A stretch of DNA of 11,332 nucleotides from Tannerella sp. (GTDB taxonomy: Bacteria; Bacteroidota; Bacteroidia; Bacteroidales; Tannerellaceae): assembly GCA_031289515.1 (NCBI GenBank), contig JAITPH010000050.1:1-11332 (forward strand), read 5' to 3'. Made by a program: the position numbers and the translations under genes. A model generated the notes under the pieces. That model ran no database searches. It had not been told where the DNA came from and worked only from the letters and a program-made list of their open reading frames with translations. Below, one piece after another: positions 6,464-11,332 of the stretch (positions within the stretch are counted from its first letter, which is position 1; the number at the start of each line of letters is the position of its first letter).

Positions 6464-7501
6464 CTATTTCTTGAGCGCCTCAAAAATCAGCTTTTCAAGT
6501 TCGTCGGCAAGTTCGGGATTGTCTTCGATAGTTTTTTTCGCCGCATCGCGTCCCTGCCCCAACTTTGTTTCATTATAGCTAAACCATGCCCCGCTCTTCT
6601 TGACAATATTATGTTCGACGCCCAAGTCAACTATTTCACCGGAACGGGATATTCCCTGCCCGAACATAATATCAAACTCAGCCTTGCGAAACGGTGGCGC
6701 TACCTTGTTCTTGACTATCTTGACGCGAACTTGATTTCCCAAAACTTCGTCGCCGTCTTTCAATGAGCCTATCTTGCGGATATCGACGCGAACAGATGCG
6801 TAGAACTTCAACGCATTACCGCCGGTCGTAGTTTCGGGACTGCCGAACATAACGCCTATCTTATCCCTCAACTGATTGATAAAGACGCATGTAGTCTTGG
6901 TTTTGCTGATGGCTGCCGTCAGTTTGCGCAACGCTTGCGACATGAGTCTCGCCTGCAAACCCATCTTGCTGTCGCCCATTTCGCCTTCAATTTCCGCTTT
7001 CGGCGTCAGAGCCGCAACGGAATCTATCACGATAATATCAACTGCCGACGAACGTATCAACTGCTCCGCTATTTCGAGCGCCTGCTCGCCGTTGTCAGGC
7101 TGCGAAATCCACAGATTATCGACATCAACGCCAAGTTTGGACGCATAAAAACGGTCGAAAGCATGTTCCGCATCAACAAAAGCTGCTATTCCTCCCGCTT
7201 TTTGAGCCTCTGCAATAGCATGTATCGCAAGAGTAGTCTTACCCGACGATTCCGGTCCGTATATCTCGATAACGCGACCTCGCGGATACCCGCCAACTCC
7301 GAGAGCTGCATTAAGACCGATAGAACCGGACGGTATAATTTCTATGTTTTCAATCCTTTCATCGCCAAGTTTCATTATCGAGCCTTTACCGTAACTCTTT
7401 TCGATCTTATCCATTGCTGCACGCAGCGCTTTCAACTTATCAGCATTAACAGAAGAGTTCTCTTCCGGATGATTAGTCTTTTCTTCTTTTTCTTTTGCCA
7501 T
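6464..7501 (-). CDS. recA: RecA recombinase
   Basis: RecA binds single-stranded DNA, drives ATP-dependent homologous pairing and strand exchange, and triggers LexA-type self-cleavage in the SOS response. The 345-residue length is normal. The Walker A motif GPESSGKT is at residues 82-89, the catalytic glutamate in FVDAEHAFD is Glu112, and the Walker B-like strand VDIIVIDSVAAL is at 154-165. The L1 region EGEMGDSKMGLQARLMSQ (172-189) and the L2 DNA-binding loop NQLRDKIGVMFGSPETTTGGN (209-229, quoted in parts) are intact, and the C-terminus is acidic (ELADELEKLIFEALKK). The N-terminus has a charged, poorly conserved extension of about 20 residues (MAKEKEEKTNHPEEN...). The gene starts 21 nt after bcp and is followed by the acyltransferase after 20 nt, with no visible terminator and no separate Bacteroidota promoter just upstream. 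It therefore seems to be transcribed with its neighbours. Confidence 0.98.
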   Translation of the reverse strand: MAKEKEEKTNHPEENSSVNADKLKALRAAMDKIEKSYGKGSIMKLGDERIENIEIIPSGSIGLNAALGVGGYPRGRVIEIYGPESSGKTTLAIHAIAEAQKAGGIAAFVDAEHAFDRFYASKLGVDVDNLWISQPDNGEQALEIAEQLIRSSAVDIIVIDSVAALTPKAEIEGEMGDSKMGLQARLMSQALRKLTAAISKTKTTCVFINQLRDKIGVMFGSPETTTGGNALKFYASVRVDIRKIGSLKDGDEVLGNQVRVKIVKNKVAPPFRKAEFDIMFGQGISRSGEIVDLGVEHNIVKKSGAWFSYNETKLGQGRDAAKKTIEDNPELADELEKLIFEALKK

Positions 7502-7522
7502 AATTTTATCTGTATTAATGTT

Positions 7523-7969
7523 TTAAATGTTCAGTATCTGTTCGGCACTGTTATTTGTATCGACATTCTCGATGATGTTCCGGATGACGCCATCCTCGTC
7601 TATCAAAAAAGTCTGCCTCAAAGTACCCATGTAAGCGCGTCCGTACAACTTCTTTTCAGCCCAAACGCCAAACAACTCCTGCAATTTGGAGTCGGTATCG
7701 GCTATCAGACGGAACGGCAGACTATGCTTTTCTATAAAGCCTTTATGAGACTTCGCGCTGTCCTTACTTACGCCTATAATCTCGTATCCCGCCTTACGCA
7801 AGTCGCCGTAACTGTCGCGCAGGCTGCATGCCTCCGCCGTACAACCGCTCGTGTTATCTTTCGGATAAAAATACAATGCTATCCTGCGACCTTTATAATC
7901 GCTTATCTTAACTTCTTTGCCGTCCTGGTCTAATCCCAGAAAATCCGGCGCTTTATCTCCTATCTTCAT
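7523..7969 (-). CDS. bcp: Thioredoxin-dependent thiol peroxidase (Bcp/PrxQ)
   Basis: This 148-residue peroxiredoxin reduces hydrogen peroxide and organic hydroperoxides, with recycling by thioredoxin. It has the family start MKIGDKAPDF, the active-site segment YPKDNTSGCTAEACSLRD (35-52) with the P-xxx-T-xx-C pattern, peroxidatic Cys43 and resolving Cys48 five residues later (typical of the alpha2-helix PrxQ subfamily), and the conserved arginine in LRQTF (Arg118). I chose the ATG at 7967-7969; the frame extends three codons further to a TTG, but the ATG gives the usual family N-terminus. It lies 13 nt after the dehydrogenase gene and 21 nt before recA, so it is likely co-transcribed. The order dehydrogenase-bcp-recA is, as far as I recall, found in other Bacteroidales. 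Confidence 0.95.
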   Translation of the reverse strand: MKIGDKAPDFLGLDQDGKEVKISDYKGRRIALYFYPKDNTSGCTAEACSLRDSYGDLRKAGYEIIGVSKDSAKSHKGFIEKHSLPFRLIADTDSKLQELFGVWAEKKLYGRAYMGTLRQTFLIDEDGVIRNIIENVDTNNSAEQILNI

Positions 7970-7982
7970 AATAATCAATTAA

Positions 7983-9176
7983 TTATAATTCCAAATCTCC
8001 GTTGAAAATCTCGTGCCACGGCAATCCCTGTCCGTTCAGTTCATTCATAAACGATTCAGGCTCAAACTCTTCGACGTTCCATACGCCCGGTCTTTTCCAT
8101 AAACCTTGCAGATACATTTTCGCTCCAATCATAGCCGGTACGCCGGTAGTATAGCTGACGCCCTGAGCGCCTGTTTCCCTGTATGCTTCCTGATGACTGC
8201 AATTGTTATATATGTAATATGTTTGTTCTTTGCCGTCTTTCAGTCCGCGAATACGGCAACCGATAGATGTCTCGCCGGTATAGTTCTCGCCAAGCTCTCC
8301 CGGATCGGGCAAAACGGCTTTCAGAAACTGTATCGGAACGATCTCTACGCCGTTGAATAACACCGGTTTGATACTCGTCATGCCGATATTTTGCATCACG
8401 CGCAGGTGAGTGAGATATTCCTGTCCGAAAGTCATCCAGAAACGGGCGCGTTTGAGCGTAGGAAAGTTTTTCGTCAGGCTCTCCAATTCTTCGTGATACA
8501 TCAGATACGATTCGCGCGCTCCGACATCGGGATAGTTAATCGGCTGATGCACAGACAAAGGCTCTGTCTCAATCCATTCTCCGTTTTCAAAATACTTTCC
8601 CTTCTGGGTTATTTCGCGGATATTGATTTCGGGATTGAAGTTGGTAGCAAAGGCTTTATGATGGTCGCCAGCGTTACAGTCCACTATATCAAGGTATTGT
8701 ATCTCATCAAAATGATGCTTGGCGGCATAAGCCGTAAAAACGCCGGTCACGCCCGGATCGAATCCGCAACCGAGAATAGCCGTAAGTCCCGCCTTTTCGA
8801 AACGGTCTTTATACGCCCATTGCCAGCCATATTCGTATTTGGCTTTGTCAAGCGGCTCGTAGTTGGCCGTGTCAAGATAGCTGACGCCATAATCAAGACA
8901 TGCGTCCATAATCGAAAGGTCTTGATACGGCAATGCAAGATTGACGACAAGCTCCGGCTTGAACGAATCGAACAACCGACGCAATTCAGCGACATTGTCG
9001 GCGTTGACCTGCGCTGTCCGAACATTCACATTCCTAATCGCCGAAGCGATTTTGTCGCATTTGCTTTTCGTCCGGCTTGCCAGCAATATTTCGCCGAAAA
9101 CATCGGCGTTCATAGCCATTTTCTTCACGGCAACAGCGCTTACGCCGCCTGCTCCTATTACTATTACTCTACTCAT
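7983..9176 (-). CDS. Saccharopine dehydrogenase family protein, likely carboxynorspermidine/carboxyspermidine dehydrogenase
   Basis: This 397-residue soluble oxidoreductase starts with a Rossmann nucleotide-binding motif (VIVIGAGGVSAVA, residues 4-16). It has the strand DLSIMDACLDYGVSYLDTANY (86-106, in parts), the substrate-domain motif LGCGFDPGVTGVFTAYAAKH (135-154), and DIVDCNAGDHHKAFATNFNPE (163-183, in parts). A late YTTGVPAM segment and a C-terminal WHEIF are also typical. These features fit carboxynorspermidine synthase rather than lysine-pathway saccharopine dehydrogenase. That enzyme reductively condenses aspartate semialdehyde with diaminopropane or putrescine, after which a decarboxylase (nspC type) yields norspermidine or spermidine. 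No such decarboxylase is in this window. The ATG at 9174-9176 is preferred over an upstream TTG, because MSRVIVIGAGG is the expected N-terminus. It is the first gene of the minus-strand array and has a promoter 41 nt upstream. The exact polyamine substrate is uncertain. Confidence 0.85.
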   Translation of the reverse strand: MSRVIVIGAGGVSAVAVKKMAMNADVFGEILLASRTKSKCDKIASAIRNVNVRTAQVNADNVAELRRLFDSFKPELVVNLALPYQDLSIMDACLDYGVSYLDTANYEPLDKAKYEYGWQWAYKDRFEKAGLTAILGCGFDPGVTGVFTAYAAKHHFDEIQYLDIVDCNAGDHHKAFATNFNPEINIREITQKGKYFENGEWIETEPLSVHQPINYPDVGARESYLMYHEELESLTKNFPTLKRARFWMTFGQEYLTHLRVMQNIGMTSIKPVLFNGVEIVPIQFLKAVLPDPGELGENYTGETSIGCRIRGLKDGKEQTYYIYNNCSHQEAYRETGAQGVSYTTGVPAMIGAKMYLQGLWKRPGVWNVEEFEPESFMNELNGQGLPWHEIFNGDLEL

Positions 9177-9216
9177 AATCGTCAAAAATCATACAAAAAG
9201 TTTATGTTCCATCTGA

Positions 9217-9247
9217 CAAATGTACGGTTTATTTTTGACATGACAAG
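9217..9247 (-). promoter_or_regulatory. Bacteroidota-type promoter for the dehydrogenase-bcp-recA-glycan operon
   Basis: On the minus strand, CTTG (complement of 9244-9247, one mismatch to TTTG) lies exactly 19 bp before TACATTTG (complement of 9217-9224), a full match to TAnnTTTG. Transcription would start near 9209-9212, leaving a leader of about 35 nt before the ATG at 9176. No other convincing promoter was found just upstream of recA, the acyltransferase or the deacetylase-like gene, so this may drive the whole array. An unnoticed internal promoter cannot be excluded. Confidence 0.6.
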
Positions 9248-9264
9248 AATATGTTAAATATTTT

Positions 9265-9294
9265 TTTGAAAAACGGATATAATCATTACCTTTG
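9265..9294 (+). promoter_or_regulatory. Bacteroidota-type promoter for the AspT/YidE-like transporter
   Basis: TTTG (9265-9268) is followed after 18 bp by TACCTTTG (9287-9294), a full match to the -7 consensus TAnnTTTG. A start near 9300 would give a leader of about 37 nt. It points away from the minus-strand promoter; the two -33 elements are only 17 bp apart, so a protein bound between them could affect both transcripts. Confidence 0.75.
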
Positions 9295-9336
9295 CGGCGA
9301 TTTTTTGGTATTAATAATGTTATAAAAGGTATTATA

Positions 9337-11013
9337 ATGGAATGGATTAAGGAGTTGGTTTTCGGGTCTAACACAGGTCATTCAATACTGCTGCTGTCGG
9401 TAGTAATCGCATTGGGCGTACTGCTTGGAAAGATCAGGATCGGGGGCATTTCGCTCGGTATCACTTTCGTTTTGTTTGTCGGAATAACATTCGGGCATTT
9501 CGGCATGGAGATAGACGAAAACGTCTTGCATTTCTTCAAGGAATTTGGACTTATACTTTTCGTGTATTCCGTCGGGATGCAGGTCGGCCCCGGCTTTTTT
9601 TCGTCTTTCAGAAAAGGCGGCTTCACGCTCAATATTCTGGCTACAACCGTTGTATTGTTGGGCGTTGCGACTATGCTGACAATACATTTTATTACAAAAA
9701 CACCCATTCCTGCAATGGTCGGAATCCTTTCGGGCGCCGTGACGAATACTCCCGGACTGGGAGCGGCTCAACAAGCGTACAGCGACATCGCCGGCTCGTC
9801 CGATCCAAGCATCGCTCTTGGTTATGCCGTCTCGTATCCGCTTGGCGTTGTGGGAATTATATTGTCGATTATTGCCGTAAGATGGATTTTCGGCATCAGC
9901 TTCAAAAAGGAAACCGAAGACATGGATAGGGAGAACGAAGCGCAAACGCATGGCGCAATAGCTGTTTCGCTCAAAGTACGGAATCCGGCTATCTTCGGCA
10001 AGCAAATCGGAGAATTGGCTTCTTTGCTCGAACACAGGGAGTTTGTCATCTCCCGAATCCTTTATGCCGAAAACAATGAAATGACACTGGTAGACGCCGA
10101 TACCGTGCTTCGCGAAAACGACAAGATATTCGTGATTACAACCGACCGTGACGCAAATACGGTCAAGGCTTTCATCGGCGAAGAAATAAATATGGAACGC
10201 AAACAGTGGGTGCGCGCCGAAAGCCAGTTCATCAACCGCCGCATAATCGTCACAAAATCGGATATTAACGGCAAACATCTGGGCGAACTGAAATTACGCA
10301 AGTTATACGGAATAACGATTACTCGCATAAACCGTGCCGGAGTAGATTTGGTTGCTGCGCCCGGACTGATTTTGCAGTTGGGCGACCGCGTGAATGTCGT
10401 CGGCACGGAAAAAGCTATCGCCTCGGTAGAAGGCGTACTGGGCAACTCGATGAAACGTCTAAACGAGCCTAATCTTATTCCCATATTTCTTGGGATAGCG
10501 CTTGGTATCATGCTTGGAAGCCTTCCGATTTCGTTTCCCGGAATACCTCAACCGGTCAAACTCGGACTTGCAGGCGGGCCTCTGATTGTCGCTATTCTGT
10601 TGAGCCGCTTCGGATATAAATATAAATTGGTCACATATACCACAATGAGCGCCAACCTTTTGATGCGTGAAATCGGTATTACCATATTTCTCGCTTGCGT
10701 CGGACTTGGAGCGGGCGGACAGTTCTTTGAGACCATAATCAACGAAGGCGGGTATGCATGGATTGGATACGGATTTGTCATTACCATCGTGCCGTTGATT
10801 ATTACAGGCGTCATAGCAAGAAAATTCTGCCGGTTGAACTATTATTCGATAATGGGACTGCTTGCGGGAAGCGTGACCGACCCTCCGGCGCTGGCATATT
10901 CCAACATGGCAGCCGGAAACGACATGCCTGCCGTAAGCTATGCGACAGTCTATCCGCTGACAATGTTCCTGCGCGTCCTCACTGCACAGCTTATTATATT
11001 ATTGTTCGCATGA
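9337..11013 (+). CDS. AspT/YidE/YbjL-family putative transporter with two RCK_C (TrkA-C) domains
   Basis: This 558-residue inner-membrane protein is built from two related membrane halves. Half one (about 1-188) has hydrophobic helices around 15-32, 38-56, 69-84, 97-118, 123-135 and 160-185, and the signature GAVTNTPGLGAAQQA (133-147). The soluble middle holds two tandem RCK_C domains, about 205-282 (IFVITTD at 264-270) and about 295-368 (LGDRVNVVG at 348-356). Half two (about 380-558) repeats the pattern with GSVTDPPALAYSNMAAGND (511-529) and an AVSYATVYPL end matching AVSYPLGV in half one. The family includes the aspartate/alanine antiporter AspT, but most members, including Bacteroidota ones, have no known substrate. 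I chose the ATG at 9337, preceded by AAAAGG seven bases upstream; an in-frame TTG at 9292 overlaps the promoter and adds residues unlike a membrane N-terminus. It is transcribed alone, divergently from the minus-strand operon. No clear intrinsic terminator follows. Confidence 0.88.
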   Translation: MEWIKELVFGSNTGHSILLLSVVIALGVLLGKIRIGGISLGITFVLFVGITFGHFGMEIDENVLHFFKEFGLILFVYSVGMQVGPGFFSSFRKGGFTLNILATTVVLLGVATMLTIHFITKTPIPAMVGILSGAVTNTPGLGAAQQAYSDIAGSSDPSIALGYAVSYPLGVVGIILSIIAVRWIFGISFKKETEDMDRENEAQTHGAIAVSLKVRNPAIFGKQIGELASLLEHREFVISRILYAENNEMTLVDADTVLRENDKIFVITTDRDANTVKAFIGEEINMERKQWVRAESQFINRRIIVTKSDINGKHLGELKLRKLYGITITRINRAGVDLVAAPGLILQLGDRVNVVGTEKAIASVEGVLGNSMKRLNEPNLIPIFLGIALGIMLGSLPISFPGIPQPVKLGLAGGPLIVAILLSRFGYKYKLVTYTTMSANLLMREIGITIFLACVGLGAGGQFFETIINEGGYAWIGYGFVITIVPLIITGVIARKFCRLNYYSIMGLLAGSVTDPPALAYSNMAAGNDMPAVSYATVYPLTMFLRVLTAQLIILLFA

Positions 11014-11332
11014 CGCGCGCGGGCGTTATCGCAGGATGATATCTTGTAACAAACAAAAAAAATAACAAGACGCATACGTTCCGCATACGTCATGTGAGAG
11101 ACATCTGTCATCCGATACCGCTTGCTTTATGCCTAAACAGATGTCTCTGCTTCGGTCGACATGACGGATATGCGTACAGACTCATATCCGCGAAAATCCG
11201 CCTTATCAGTGTCATCTGCGTGCTTTTGGCGGACAACAAAAAGACAAAAATATATTCAAAAAAAAAATAATTATACGATTTTCATATTATTAACGCGAAT
11301 TACTTTCATAAGAAAATTATTTATCGCAACTT
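11014..11332. other. Non-coding region downstream of the transporter
   Basis: These 319 bases contain no convincing gene on either strand. From left to right there is a short GC-rich piece after the stop, an A-rich stretch with a weak 6-bp hairpin (TCTTGT / ACAAGA, 11043-11070), the palindromic block annotated separately, then an A/T-rich tail (11234-11332) with a run of A residues. The weak hairpin lacks a T-tract, so transporter termination is not explained. The tail could hold a promoter for a gene beyond the window, but I found no consensus pair that I trust. Confidence 0.6.
11071..11233. repeat. Palindromic intergenic repeat block (REP-like, extended stem-loops)
   Basis: A GC-richer island lies between A/T-rich flanks. 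CGCATACGT occurs twice, 11 bp apart (11071-11079 and 11082-11090). An outer inverted repeat pairs 11082-11095 with 11159-11174 (14 bp with a 2-nt bulge), and an inner perfect 12-bp arm AGAGACATCTGT (11097-11108) pairs with ACAGATGTCTCT (11137-11148) around a 28-nt loop. A competing 7-bp hairpin joins CGGATAT (11165-11171) to ATATCCG (11184-11190), and TCCGCC (11197-11202) can pair with GGCGGA (11228-11233). The segment CTGCTTCGGTCGACATGACGG resembles, from memory, dispersed intergenic repeats in Bacteroidota of the TCATTTCGACCGAAG type. The structure is seen directly; the repeat-family membership is inferred. Confidence 0.65.

Noticed and set aside
6935..7933. Long plus-strand open frame (332 codons) across recA and bcp
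   Set aside because: It lies wholly opposite two unmistakable genes, has low-complexity Phe and Arg/Cys-rich runs, and no recognisable domain. It is a shadow of coding sequence on the other strand.
9382..10278. Minus-strand open frame (298 codons) opposite the transporter
   Set aside because: It is antisense to well-conserved transporter sequence and rich in His, Cys and Arg with no motif; a shadow frame.
11043..11070. Possible terminator hairpin after the transporter (TCTTGT / ACAAGA)
   Set aside because: The stem is only 6 bp of weak pairs with a 16-nt A-rich loop and no T-tract follows, so it does not qualify as an intrinsic terminator.
11071..11233. CRISPR-like array
   Set aside because: There are inverted and short direct repeats, but no series of equal-length repeats separated by unique spacers and no cas genes.
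11245..11252. Minus-strand match to the TAnnTTTG promoter element (TATTTTTG)
   Set aside because: It is in an A/T-rich run where chance matches are common, there is no TTTG at the right distance, and nothing on that strand downstream of it needs a promoter within reach.

Overview
The window looks like chromosomal DNA from a member of the Bacteroidota, probably the order Bacteroidales. Three upstream regions carry the characteristic Bacteroidota promoter (TTTG, about 19 bp, TAnnTTTG). Shine-Dalgarno sequences are mostly absent, the tRNA has no encoded CCA, and the gene content (carboxyspermidine-dehydrogenase-like protein, bcp, recA, FeoB-associated Cys-rich protein, AspT/YidE-type transporter) is typical of that phylum. 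The genus cannot be fixed from the sequence alone.

Layout. Nearly everything between 500 and 9176 lies on the minus strand as one tightly packed array of nine genes. In transcription order these are a saccharopine-dehydrogenase-fold protein (likely carboxy(nor)spermidine dehydrogenase), bcp, recA, a FemAB/GNAT-like acyltransferase, a polysaccharide-deacetylase-like protein, a non-hydrolysing UDP-sugar 2-epimerase (wecB/wbpI type), two GT-B glycosyltransferases and a 61-residue FeoB-associated Cys-rich membrane protein. Intergenic gaps are 2 to 21 nt, or the genes overlap (4 and 22 bp). No terminator is visible inside the array, so one long transcript from a promoter near 9217-9247 is plausible. 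Downstream, a tRNA-Pro(UGG) has its own perfect-consensus promoter (457-487) and a strong intrinsic terminator (313-345), which may also end the long operon. The first 170 bases hold the start of a possible acidic protein that runs off the left edge.

On the plus strand, a single gene (9337-11013) encodes a duplicated AspT/YidE-type transporter with two central RCK_C domains. It is divergent from the operon, and both promoters sit in the 160-bp intergenic region. After it comes a non-coding stretch (11014-11332) with a GC-richer, strongly palindromic block (about 11071-11233) resembling the dispersed intergenic repeats of many Bacteroidota, then an A/T-rich tail.

How the genes fit together. 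The first three operon genes are housekeeping: polyamine synthesis, peroxide detoxification and recombination/SOS. The next five look like part of a surface-glycan pathway: an N-acetyl-mannosamine-type sugar nucleotide from the epimerase, two sugar transfers, and possible modification by the deacetylase-like and acyltransferase-like proteins. There is no flippase, polymerase or ligase here, so the pathway must be completed elsewhere. I see no phage, transposon, CRISPR or toxin-antitoxin signature, and no convincing evidence of an entirely new system. The most worthwhile leads are the joining of the glycan genes to recA, the orphan FeoB-associated protein, and the palindromic repeat at the right end.
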